Positions 1-11,235 of a DNA stretch of 64,000 bases are shown in pieces. The notes under the pieces were generated by a model. The model did not search any database, was not told the origin of the DNA, and saw nothing but the letters and a program-made list of their open reading frames with translations. Both the position numbers and the translations under genes were made by a program. Each line of letters starts with the position of its first letter. The first letter of the stretch is position 1. Source of the stretch: Apostichopus japonicus (lineage: Eukaryota; Echinodermata; Holothuroidea; Aspidochirotida; Stichopodidae); NCBI RefSeq assembly GCF_037975245.1, contig NC_092579.1:21334666-21398665 (forward strand), in the 5' to 3' direction.

Positions 1-386
1 CCTGATAGCTTCAAATGCCACTGCCTTTATCCACTCGGCCACAGCACCTGTTTCTGTCTCCTCATAACCTCATCACCCCAATATGGCCTTCAAAACGGAA
101 AAAAGGGTGGAAACCACTCTTCACCCCAAAACTCCCCGAATCATAAAACAGATACTCATCGGGCTGTGCGAAACTGATGATCCAACAATTCCAACTCCTC
201 AGTGAACGCTGAAAGAGGTCTCGATTACAAACAGTTCTGTAAGATTGAAACAGATATTATCTGAGTCGGCAAAATTCAGTTCTAAGCACTTTGAGTGGCA
301 AAGTGAGGAGGAAGGTCATTGACCGGTTCGGGTCTGGTCAAAGTGGGTGCATAATGCTTAAAAGATTACAATTTCACTCTAGGCAT
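1..386. other. Unassigned leading sequence
   Basis: I see no gene, RNA or transposon end here. It is unique-looking sequence that runs into the satellite array. Confidence 0.5.
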
Positions 387-3300
387 AGCATTACCAAAAC
401 CATGTCCGTTTTCTCCACTTGATCCTCCAATTTTAATAGTGTGTTACCAAAACCACGTGCAGTTCTCTCCACTTGATCCTCCGAGTTTAACAGCGTGTTA
501 CCAAAACCACGTACAGTTCTCTCCACTTGATCCTCCGAGTTTAATAGCGTGTAACCAAACCATATACAGTTCTCTCCACTTGACCTCCGATTTTATTAGC
601 GTGTTACCAAACCATATACAGTTTTCTCCACTTGATCTCCGATTTTATTAGCGTGTTACCAAAACCACATACAGTTCTCTCCACTTGATCCTCCGAGTTT
701 GATAGCGTGTAACCAAACCATATACAGTTCTCTCCACTTGACCTCCGATTTTATTAGCGTGTTACCAAACCATATACAGTTTTCTCCACTTGATCTCCGA
801 GTTTATTAGCGTGTTACCAAAACCATGTATAGTTCTTTTCACTTGGATCTTCTGATTTTATAGCGTGTTACCATAACCACAAACGTTTCTCTCCACTTGA
901 TCCTCCAAGTTTAATAGCGTGTTACCAAAACCACATACAGTTCTCTCCACTTGATCCTCCGAGTTTAATAGCGTGTTACCAAACCATATACAGTTTTCTC
1001 CACTTGATCTCCGAGTTTATTAGCGTGTTACCAAAACCATGTATAGTTCTTTTCACTTGGATCTTCTGATTTTATAGCGTGTTACCATAACCACATACGT
1101 TTCTCTCCACCTGATCCTCCGAGTTTAATAGCGTGTTACCAAAACCATGTACAGTTCTCTCCACTTGATCCTCCGAGTTTAATAGCGTGTGACCAAACCA
1201 TATACAGTCCTCTCCACTTGACCTCCGATTTTATTAGCGTGTTACCAAACCATATACAGTTCTCTCCACTTGACCTCCGAATTTATTAGCGTGTTACCAA
1301 ACCATATACAGTTTTCTCCACTTGATCTCCGAGTTTATTAGCGTGTTACCAAAACCATGTATAGTTCTTTTCACTTGGATCTTCTGATTTTATAGCGTGT
1401 TACCATAACCACATACGTTTCTCTCCACTTGATCCTCCGAGTTTAATAGCGTGTTACCAAAACCACATACAGTTCTCTCCACTTGATCCTCCGAGTTTAA
1501 TAGCGTGTGACCAAACCATATACAGTTCTCTCCACTTGATCTCCGAGTTTATTAGCGTGTTACCAAAACCATGTATAGTTCTTTTCACTTGGATCTTCTG
1601 ATTTTATAGCGTGTTACCATAACCACATACGTTTCTCTCCACTTGATCCTCCGAGTTTAATAGCGTGTTACCAAAACCACATACAGTTCTCTCCACTTGA
1701 CCTCCGATTTTATTAGCGTGTGACCAAACCATATACAGTTCTCTCCACTTGACCTCCGATTTTATTAGCGTGTTACCAAACCATATACAGTTCTCTCCAC
1801 TTGACCTCCGATTTTATTAGCGTGTTACCAAACCATATACAGTTTTCTCCACTTGATCTCCGAGTTTATTAGCGTGTTACCAAAACCATGTATAGTTCTT
1901 TTCACTTGGATCTTCTGATTTTATAGCGTGTTACCATAACCACAAACGTTTCTCTCCACTTGATCCTCCAAGTTTAATAGCGTGTTACCAAAACCACATA
2001 CAGTTCTCTCCACTTGATCCTCCGAGTTTAATAGCGTGTTACCAAACCATATACAGTTTTCTCCACTTGATCTCCGAGTTTATTAGCGTGTTACCAAAAC
2101 CATGTATAGTTCTTTTCACTTGGATCTTCTGATTTTATAGCGTGTTACCATAACCACATACGTTTCTCTCCACTTGATCCTCCGAGTTTAATAGCGTGTT
2201 ACCAAAACCATGTACAGTTCTCTCCACTTGATCCTCCGAGTTTAATAGCGTGTGACCAAACCATATACAGTTCTCTCCACTTGACCTCCGATTTTATTAG
2301 CGTGTTACCAAACCATATACAGTTCTCTCCACTTGACCTCCGAATTTATTAGCGTGTTACCAAACCATATACAGTTTTCTCCACTTGATCTCCGAGTTTA
2401 TTAGCGTGTTACCAAAACCATGTATAGTTCTTTTCACTTGGATCTTCTGATTTTATAGCGTGTTACCATAACCACATACGTTTCTCTCCACTTGATCCTC
2501 CGAGTTTAATAGCGTGTTACCAAAACCACATACAGTTCTCTCCACTTGATCCTCCGATTTTATTAGCGTGTAACCAAACCATATACAGTTCTCTCCACTT
2601 GACCTCCGATTTTATTAGCGTGTTACCAAACCATATACAGTTTTCTCCACTTGATCTCCGATTTTATTAGCGTGTTACCAAAACCATGTATAGTTCTTTT
2701 CACTTGGATCTTCCGATTTTATAGCGTGTTACCATAACCACATACGTTTCTCTCCACTTGATCCTCTGAGTTTAATAGCGTGTTACCAAAACCACATACA
2801 GTTCTCTCCACTTGATCCTCCGATTTTATTAGCGTGTTACCAAAACCACATACAGTTCTCTCCACTTGATCCTCCGAATTTATTAGCGTGTAACCAAACC
2901 ATATACAGTTCTCTCCACTTGACCTCCGAGTTTAATAGCGTGTAACCAAACCATGTACAGTTCTCTCCACTTGATCTCCGATTTTATTAGCGTGTTACCA
3001 AAACCATGTACAGTTCTTCTCCACTTGATCCTCCGAGTTTAATAGCGTGTTACCAAAACCACATACAGTTCTCTCCACTTGATCCTCCGATTTTATTAGC
3101 GTGTGACCAAACCATATACAGTTCTCTCCACTTGATCCTCCGATTTTATTAGCGTGTAACCAAACCATATACAGTTCTCTCCACTTGACCTCCGATTTTA
3201 TTAGCGTGTAACCAAACCATATACAGTTCTCTCCACTTGATCTCCGATTTTATTAGCGTGTTACCAAAACCATGTATAGTTCTTTCCACTTGGATCTTCC

Positions 3301-4306
3301 GATTTTATTAGCGTGATACCATAAACACGTATAGTTCTTTTCACTTGGATCTTCTGATTTTATAGCGTGTTACCATAACCACATACGTTTCTCTCCACTT
3401 GATCCTCCGAGTTTAATAGCGTGTTACCAAAACCACATACAGTTCTCTCCACTTGACCTCCGATTTTATTAGCGTGTAACCAAACCATATACAGTTCTCT
3501 CCACTTGACCTCCGATTTTATTAGCGTGTTACCAAACCATATACAGTTTTCTCCACTTGATCTCCGATTTTATTAGCGTGTTACCAAAACCATGTATAGT
3601 TCTTTTCACTTGGATCTTCCGATTTTATAGCGTGTTACCATAACCACATACGTTTCTCTCCACTTGATCCTCCGAGTCATAGCGTGTTACCAAAACCACA
3701 TACAGTTCTCTCCACTTGATCCTCCGATTTTATTAGCGTGTTACCAAAACCACATACAGTTCTCTCCACTTGATCCTCCGATTTTATTAGCGTGTAACCA
3801 AACCATATAGTTCTCTCCACTTGACCTCCGAGTTTAATAGCGTGTAACCAAACCATGTACAGTTCTCTCCACTTGATCTCCGATTTTATTAGCGTGTTAC
3901 CAAAACCATGTACAGTTCTCTCCACTTGATCCTCCGAGTTTAATAGCGTGTTACCAAAACCACATACAGTTCTCTCCACTTGATCCTCCGATTTTATTAG
4001 CGTGTGACCAAACCATATACAGTTCTCTCCACTTGATCCTCCGATTTTATTAGCGTGTAACCAAACCATATACAGTTCTCTCCACTTGACCTCCGATTTT
4101 AATAGCGTGTAACCAAACCATATACAGTGCTCTCCACTTGATCTCCGATTTTATTAGCGTGTTACCAAAACCATGTATAGTTCTTTCCACTTGGATCTTC
4201 CGATTTTATTAGCGTGTTACCATAAACACGTATAGTTCTTTTCACTTGATCCTATGATTCTAATAATGTGTTACCATAACCACATACCTACGGTTCTCTC
4301 CACATT
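387..4306. repeat. 54-bp satellite array with higher-order repeats
   Basis: About 3.9 kb of head-to-tail monomers of 53-54 bp. Typical words are GCGTGTTACCAAAACCA, CAGTTCTCTCCACTTGAT and CCTCCGATTTTATTAG. A marker monomer variant (CCATAACCACA followed by TACGTTT or AACGTTT) occurs at 871, 1085, 1403, 1617, 1934, 2148 and 2466, so its spacing alternates between about 214 and 318 bp. That gives a 532-bp higher-order unit and a doubled 1063-bp one. A second pattern of about 901 bp links 3319 with 4220 and 2951 with 3853. Because 54 is a multiple of 3, chance ORFs cross several monomers on both strands (439-651, 3677-4069). I do not regard them as genes. Confidence 0.95.
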
Positions 4307-4326
4307 TTCACATGGGATCCTCCTTG

Positions 4327-4984
4327 CAAGGGCGGCGGAAGCACTTTTAATCTGGGGGGGCACCGACATCAAAGGGCACTTTGCAGAAATTTGATTGGAC
4401 TGATGCAGCCTTATATTTAGTACGGTACCCTTTATAACTCTTATTGTATTATCTTATTTGCGTATACACATCACTCCATCAACGCCGCCCCCCCCCCCCC
4501 CCCTCAAGGAAAATATGCATACTGGCACTGCAATATCCAATGTGCAAAGTGGGAAACAAGGAACAAGTTTTCTTTTGAGACAAAATGAGATGAAATCATG
4601 TTAGTTGCTAATGTAGGAATCTTCCGAATTAGAGTTTATTTCTTGTTAATATCTTAACACATTTTTTCCATTCGAAAAAGCTTTGAGTTTGACCCACAGA
4701 AATTCATTAAAAGTCAGGGGCGTAGCCAGGAATTGCAAAGTTGTATGCACGACTATCTGAGCGGAGCGCCACCATCGGTTGGCGCGGAGTGTACAAGAAA
4801 ATTTTTGGTTTTACAAACCCCTCAGATGGCCGGAAACGGCCCTTCCCGAGTGTTCATTCTGGTTCCCTGGCCACTTGCTAACTTGAGACACCTCAATTTT
4901 TATGTAGAAAAAGGGCACATTTTTAACCTGAGGAAAAGTGGGGGGGCACGTGCCCCCTGTGCCCCCCCGGTTCCGCCGCCCTTG
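4327..4984. mobile_element. hAT-like MITE, TIR CAAGGGCGGCGGAA, 8-bp TSD
   Basis: The ends are exact inverted repeats: CAAGGGCGGCGGAA at 4327-4340 and TTCCGCCGCCCTTG at 4971-4984. A perfect 8-bp direct repeat CCTCCTTG flanks them (4319-4326 and 4985-4992), the duplication size typical of hAT elements. No transposase is present, so it is non-autonomous. It inserted at the right edge of the satellite array; removing it rejoins GATCCTCCTTGGACAG. Inside, near 4717, lies a hAT-like end motif (CAGGGGCGTAGCCAGG) followed by the shared GCGGAGCGCCACC module. A second copy is at 55378-56024. Confidence 0.9.
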
Positions 4985-4992
4985 CCTCCTTG

Positions 4993-5758
4993 GACAGAGT
5001 TACAGAGAACACACCTAGTCACGTCAATGTTTCCATGTAATAGTTGCATGTTGCATTGAATCAGATACAAGCAGGGCATGGTACAATGAAGGCAATCAAA
5101 TCAAAGTTACTTTTTCTTCCTATTCCAATAAAAATCAGAAACATTCACAAAGCAGTGTACTACATTTTTTTTAAAGAAATTCCAAACTTATATAGAGAAA
5201 ACCTTTCATGATTGAGTGTTGAACACTCTATTGTGTGCCCAGTAGTATCGCTGATGACCTTCAAACCTCATTTTTACCTTGCATATTAAACTCATATAAA
5301 AAAAATGTGCATTTTTTTTCTCTTCATTCAATTCTCTTCTCTTTCTTTTAATCCATTTTCTCCTTCTCTTTCTGATAGTACGTTATGAAACTGATAGTAC
5401 GTTTCTAACATAGCTACCCTTTATTGTGTTCAGTGATGTATTAGTAAGATTTTCTATTTATCATTGTGCCTTTCCTGAAACTAATGGGAACCTCAACGTA
5501 GCGATGGGGATGTGTCCCCGTGAAACTGGGTGACCGACCAAAGACACCGCTACCCAGTAAAAGTTGTTACTACCCAGTTTGGGAGTTCTTAAAGTTCACT
5601 AAACAGAGTTCACCACTTTCAGCTACATTTTAATATAAACTAATGAAAGGAAGAAATAAAAAGATGTGCATTCTTCCACAATGTCAAAATTAAGATGATT
5701 TTCCCTTCCTTCTTGATATTAGAGTGTTTAAGTGTGTAAAGTTGATCCCACCATGAAA
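4993..5758. other. Intergenic sequence, one possible dispersed repeat
   Basis: No gene is seen. About 5510-5650 (words TACCCAGTAAAAG, TACCCAGTTTGG and CAGCTACATTTT) resembles about 51660-51820 by eye, which suggests an old dispersed repeat without recognisable ends. Confidence 0.4.
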
Positions 5759-6502
5759 AGCAGTGGTGTCGCCAAGGGGTGGGTGGCATGGGGGGGGCAC
5801 GAGCCCTTTCCAAAAGAAATCGTGCCCCCCATATGCGATTTGAAGTGTTAAAAAAAATTCTCAAACAAACACTTTGTCTGCCTCAATTAAAAACATAAAT
5901 ATCTGACAGACTAAGCTGGAAAATTTTTGAACATAAAGTTACATCAAGCTGCATATATATAGGTCCAGAATGCAGCTAAGGACCCTTAATTAATCAAAAA
6001 TTTCTCAATTTCCCTTTAGACCCCTCCCCCAGGACGGATTTCACAAATAAACATTGTGCCTCAATAATTAAGTGCTGTGCCCCCCAGTGGCGGAGCTAGG
6101 GGTATTGGTCAGGAGGGGCGATAATGGTCTGCAGGGGTGTTTTCGACACTATCAAAGCAGGTTGGCGCGGAGTGTACAGAAATTTATTGAGTACACATAC
6201 TCCCTAGATCACCGGAATTGACCCTTTCCGGGCCTTGCTAATTGCAGATAAACGAAGAATAAATAGGTGTCATCGCCATTTTGTCAGAAAATTACACCAA
6301 CAAAATGTGACAAATGTCAATAGGTAGATGAGAGTGCAATAAAAAAGTCAATAATCGCGAAGAAGTAAAAAGTGGTAAAAAGCTGAAAAGGGCACCAGCA
6401 GTCCATTTGAGTCCGTCAGGGGGGTCATCCGCCCCCCCTGACTGTATGGACGCTCCGCCACTGGTGCCCCCCAAGATTGAAATGTCTGGCGAGGCCACTG
6501 CT
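5759..6502. mobile_element. hAT-like MITE interrupted by a second MITE
   Basis: AGCAGTGGTGTCGCCA at the left end pairs with TGGCGAGGCCACTGCT at the right end as an imperfect terminal inverted repeat. The interior is G/C-tract rich and lacks coding sequence. Its right part is split by the insertion at 6085-6463. I could not find a convincing target duplication (flanks CCATGAAA and GAGAAATT), so the outer boundaries are less certain than those of the inner element. Confidence 0.6.
6085..6463. mobile_element. hAT-like MITE, TIR CAGTGGCGGAGC, 8-bp TSD
   Basis: It starts CAGTGGCGGAGCTAGGGG and ends GGACGCTCCGCCACTG, so the terminal inverted repeat is about 12 bp. A perfect 8-bp duplication GTGCCCCC flanks it (6077-6084 and 6464-6471). 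There is no transposase. It sits inside the older element at 5759-6502. A clear homologue lies at 43637-44004. Confidence 0.92.
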
Positions 6503-6759
6503 GAGAAATTTGATCAACTGGGTGTACCCTGACATATGTACACTGTGCTGTGCAGCCTATGCTACATCTGCATGCTACATGTGTGCACGCTTTCACTGCC
6601 ACAAAACATGACCTTTTGTAACCTAGGCAGCTCAGGAATTCAAAAGTAGAACCCTCCCATATCAAATTAAGTGGAATGGTCCCACCCAAAGAGTTGCACA
6701 GAAGGTTCCATGCTTGAAATTGGCAAGCAACCATTGTACAAATTTCAAAAGTAAAAAAA

Positions 6760-8010
6760 TTCCAATTTTTACCTGATAATTAAAATCTGAGCACATGTAT
6801 AATTCATTCTCGACAACAATCTTGTAACTTCGAATTGTCACGAGTCATCTTGCTCCTCTCCTGTAACTCCACACCATTAACATTGTAGGTATACTTTTGG
6901 TTACTACTACCAATATGTATCACTTTGCATTTATCAATATTAAAAAGCATTTGCCATCCCTGAGACTAGGAAAAAACCTTATCCATATCCGTTTGAAACT
7001 TCTCAGAATCGTTTTGGAAGAGACCTCAGAATACAATTTGGTGTCAGCAAACTTCTTAGCTGTACACAAAATATCTCCGTCAATGTCATTTATATAGGCA
7101 ACAAACAACAAGGGACCCAAAACAGACCCTTCTGGAACCCCACTAGTAACGTCCTGCCAAGAAGAAGCACAGCCTTTAATTACCACCCTCTGTTTCCTAT
7201 CACCAAGCCAATTTTCGATCCAAGACAGTAAATTCCCATTGACACCCATACCCTTCAGCCTAAGTAAAAGATGCTGGTGGGAACTTTATCAAAGGCTTTC
7301 TGGAAATCCAGAACCACAACATCTACAGACTTCTGTCTATTTAGTGAGCTTGTTACATCTTCCATAAACTCAAGCATATTAGTGAGACAAGACCTTTTTT
7401 TGACAAAAGCCATGTTGAGACACTCTGATCAAAGACTGCCTGCTGAAGTGACTGACCATAGACTTTTTAACAATAGACTCCATGACCTTACAAACAACAC
7501 TAGTGAGACTAACAGGCCTATAATAACAGGGTTTAGACTTATCACCCTTCTTGAAAATTGGGGTAATATTAGCACATCTCCAGTCCTTAGGAACATAACC
7601 TTCATTCCTAAATTTAATATAAACCAATGAGAGTGGAATGCAGAAAGTGTGCAAAAGTCTTCAACAAATACGGATGGATTGCATCACGTCCTGAAGCTTT
7701 AGAAACTTTGAGACGAAGCAGCTCCTTTAAGACAACCTCATTCGAAAATAAGACTGTATTCAGTTTAGGACTATCACTTCCCCCCTGAAATACTACGTTC
7801 ATATCTTCCCTTGTAAAACCGACACAAAATAGTTGTTCAATAGATCTGCAAGATCCTGACTATCAGTAACTATATTATCAGAGTGTGGTGCCCTAAGAGA
7901 AAAAATGGCATCTTTAACTTTCTGCTTTGACCTGACATAAGAAAAGAAGGACTTTGGGTTATCCTAAATATTGAGGGCAATGATATTTTCGAAATTCAAT
8001 TTTGCATCAG
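6760..8010 (-). mobile_element. Degenerate CR1-group LINE, reverse transcriptase part
   Basis: Minus-strand translation gives, in order but in shifting frames: a segment around 7990-7800 (NPKSFFSYVRSKQ, DLADLLNNYF); KASGRDAIHPYLLK near 7700; ANITPIFKKGDKS and YYRPVSLTSVVCKVME near 7590-7480; VVLDFQKAFDKVP near 7320; and SGVPEGSVLGPLLFVAYIND near 7120. The C-terminal part has FNIDKCKVIHIG near 6920. These are the reverse-transcriptase blocks of CR1-like non-LTR retrotransposons. It is dead: there are several frameshifts and stops, the catalytic FADD box reads FADT at about 7050, and the endonuclease half is absent. The exact ends are not visible. Confidence 0.9.
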
Positions 8011-8340
8011 AGAATAAGCATTCACTAGTGTGGTGCCACACTAGTGGGTGTTTGTTGTTAAAACGCCTAACTATAGTATAAGGATAGGCCTAACATTGGG
8101 GTAGTTCACGATAGTAATTAGGCTAGATATCACTAATCACTCAACTGCAAACTAAGTGATAGGTAATCGAAATTAAACTTTTCCCATATTGACCAACTAT
8201 ACATACCATTCAGCAAGTCTACTGTCTGTCATTTTCTGCTGCTGTGACATTTTCATACACGATATGTTACTGATTTTGTTAGGTAAAGCTTCGCTCAACT
8301 TGAATTCCGAGCATCTCCCGCTCCGGCTCTATATTTTGAG

Positions 8341-9168
8341 TAATTTATAACGTTGTGGCTATTCGCACGAACGTAATCGTGCGAATAACATTGACTATTA
8401 GCACACATGTAACTTGACCAATCAGCGCTCGTGGTTGATGTAACCAATGAACTGTCCTGATATGTGCTGGCCGGGAGGGATGAACAGGACATCGATGGAC
8501 AATAACACAGCAGTGCATGACAATGGAACAGGAATTTGATAACTATGTGGATTTCCAGGGTTATGTTCAAAGGATATCTGCGGATACTTTTTCTATTTTT
8601 GTAATAAAGAATTCCAAAACCGTTGAAGCAGCAAACAAGCGACTAGATGAATTAAATTCATCATATTCCTTATGCATTTTAAGAAAGTTTGCAACAAATC
8701 TCTTCTGAAATATTCCAAAAAAAATCTGTAATTATTTCTCTGAATTTTCCCAGAATTGATCACATCTCTGATTTCTCTCATATTTTACAGATTTGGCTAT
8801 TGATTTTGAAAAAGATAACCACTATTTTGAGAATCAGCAAATTTTCATCGACCAAAATCTTGAGGTGGGGGGGCGAGGGGGGGGGCAAATCGACCGTGCA
8901 CACCCAACACTGTGGTTGGGGCCATGGTTTACCTTCCCCGCCTACTCAGTGCTTTTCTAATCACTACATGCTAACATGCCTACTTATACCCACATACACG
9001 TTCGTGCGAATAACAATCCTTATTGGCACGCCTTCGTGTGTAAAGTCACTGTCTATAAGCACGAGCATGTTCGTGCGAATATCGATGCTTATTGGTACGT
9101 CAACGTAACAATAACGGTTGTTATTGGCACGTGCACGTGCCAATAGACACGACCAATTTATAAATGTA
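8341..9168. mobile_element. Possible inverted-repeat element around a short ORF
   Basis: The left end (about 8344: TTTATAA, then CTATTCGCACG and GTGCGAATAACA) matches the reverse complement of the right end (about 9110-9165: TTTATAA, CTATTGGCACG and GTGCCAATAACA), with mismatches. The right half repeats GTTCGTGCGAATA twice (9000 and 9067) and contains a perfect 24-bp palindrome at 9122-9145 centred on GCACGTGCACGTGC. I found no target duplication, so calling it a transposon is inference. Confidence 0.45.
8517..8708 (+). CDS. Short ORF resembling a ZSWIM-type N-terminal segment
   Basis: A 63-codon reading frame. It contains QEFDNYVDFQGY, then FVIKNSKTVEAANKRLDEL. An acidic/aromatic start followed by a strand ending in S-K/R-T-V-E-A-A is reminiscent of the N-terminal domain of ZSWIM1/3-like, transposase-related proteins. 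That comparison is from memory and unverified. Nothing recognisable follows the stop, no splice donor is obvious, and the rest of the protein is missing. It lies between the inverted repeats at 8341 and 9168, so it is more likely a captured or eroded fragment than a working gene. Confidence 0.3.
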   Translation: MTMEQEFDNYVDFQGYVQRISADTFSIFVIKNSKTVEAANKRLDELNSSYSLCILRKFATNLF

Positions 9169-9239
9169 CAGGTCTCGCACCACAATTAATTGTTCCATTG
9201 ACTTACACACTAAACTCGATCGTCACTTTCAAGACCTTT

Positions 9240-11235
9240 TTTTCACTGTATTTATTTACAATAACGTAACAGAAAATACATAAGAATCAGCAAAAAGACT
9301 AACATAAAGAAGCTTACATAAAGAAATCATATTAGTTGTTAAGGTAACTTAAAATAAAATTCGTGCACATCTGGGATTTTGTTATTCAACCTACAAGTAT
9401 AAATATATTTTTTAGCCATGCAAAATTAAAAAAGTTCACAGGATTACCCATATCATCAAAATCACCAAAACAAATAATAGTCAAATTAAAAGTGTAATTA
9501 ATTTTAATACAATGTGAATTCACTGCTTCCCAGAATCGCTCAACATGACTACAATTATGAAACAAATGTATTAGTGTTTCATCGACATTCTTGCAAAATG
9601 AACAAAGAGGAGAATTGACAATTTTCATTTTATAAAGCAAGCTATTTATGCCTAAAATACGATGTAGAAAACGCAATTGCAAATGTGATACTTTGGGGTC
9701 ATTCACAGCCGTATAAGAAAGCCTAAAAATCTTATTCCAATCTATTCATTGCTTGCCAATTCATAATAGACGACGAGGGCGTGCAGAGACCGGTAATTAG
9801 CTTATTATAAATAGTTTTGGTTATTTTATGTGTGCGCATGCACATATAAAAGTTATTTTCACTCATAAGGAGCAAATAAGAATCATGGTACCCTCTCCAA
9901 TGACTAGGAATGGCGTGAATAATCCCAAAGTATGAAGTAATTTCTAATATTTATTTTCGCTTGAAACGTGTTATATGGAATTACCGAGCCATCAGTTTAA
10001 TGAAATCTTTCACATGAATTGTTCTGTGATTTAAAAGATTATGATGGAAAATCACTTTATTGTTAACCAATATATGACTGTTGTTTAAAATGATTTCATT
10101 ACCGTAATTACTATCTGGATGATAAAAAACTAAATTCAGCCCAAGCCTCTCACACTTCTCTGCAAAAAAATACTAGAAATACATGAAACTGCCTCCTTAT
10201 TGAAATTACATTTAAAAAGAAAAGCACAACCGAACTTAAATATTTGCCAATTTCCTCTCTGAGGGGCTAAATACTGCTTTACCCAGCTACAGTTGAGACT
10301 TTTAATGAAAGATTCAATAGCTGTTATATCAAAGCCACCATTAACTTTCTTATTAATAAGGGTGCTACGTTTAATCTTATTAGGATTATTGTTCCGAATA
10401 AAATTATACAAAATTATATTAACCTCTTTAATGAAACTAAGAGGAGGATTTGGTAGAACACGTAAAAGAAAAACAAGTTGCGAAATGGCCAAACTCTTAA
10501 TGACAGTTATTTTACCAGTTGGTGTTAAGTCACGTTTTGACCACATCCCAAGTAACTGTTTGAGCCTGGATAATTTGGGAAGATAATTCAACGAAAAGAA
10601 ATCTTCATTCTTTGTAGTAAATGTGACGCCAAGATATTTCACGGGACCAAGATTAACATTATAACCATAATCATGAAAATAACGGGAAACCCTTGAAACC
10701 ACCCACTGCCCAATGGAAAGCATGCACCCAATGGCAAAAAGAATGATTTGCTGAAGTTGACTTTAAACCCGAAGCGGCAGAAAAATTATGAAGAATGTTG
10801 ACAACCTCTACAAGAGATGCGCGTGAACCATCTAAATATAAAACAGTATCATCTGCATATTGTGAAATTCGAATTTCAGAGTTATTAATAGATATATGCC
10901 CTTGATACGACAGCTGGTTTTAACCATGAATGTGAGAAATTCTGAACATTAAATAAAGAGGTAAGGACTGAGTGGGCAACACTGCCTTACACCTCGAGAA
11001 ATACTAAAACACTGAGAGATATGACCATTGTTAATAACACAAGATGTAACGTTCCCATAATAAGTTCTTACCCACCTAATAAAATTTGGACCAAAATTGA
11101 AGAATTTTAAACTTTGATAAAGAAACTCCCAGTCCAAACAATCAAAAGCCTTTTCAAAATCTAGAATAAGAAGAGTACCTAAAATATTGTTGGAATTACA
11201 ATGATCAATGAAGTCTAAACTAGTCTAATGTTTTC
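9240..11235 (-). mobile_element. Degenerate L1/Tx1-like LINE, RT and C-terminal zinc knuckle
   Basis: Read on the minus strand from 11235: LILDFEKAFDCLDWEFLYQSL, then ISRGVRQCCPLSPYLF (10950-11137; the usual QGCPLSP reads QCCPLSP), then QYADDTVLYLDGS near 10860-10830, where the catalytic YADD survives. After a frame break, 10723-10136 encodes the thumb/connection region (KYLGVTF, LTPTGKITVIKSL). At 9706-9386 follows the zf-RVT-like tail with CSFCKNVDETLIHLFHNC. The blocks are in different frames, so it is inactive, and it is 5'-truncated with no endonuclease. An A-rich 3' end on the minus strand near 9240 is plausible. It differs from the CR1-like copy at 6760-8010. Confidence 0.9.

Noticed and set aside
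439-4069. ORFs inside the 54-bp satellite (plus 439-651, minus 3677-4069)
   Set aside because: The monomer length is a multiple of 3 and lacks stops in some frames; the products are only the repeat translated.
387-4306. CRISPR-like reading of the regular repeats
   Set aside because: The spacers are not unique: whole monomers are repeated head to tail, and the DNA is eukaryotic.
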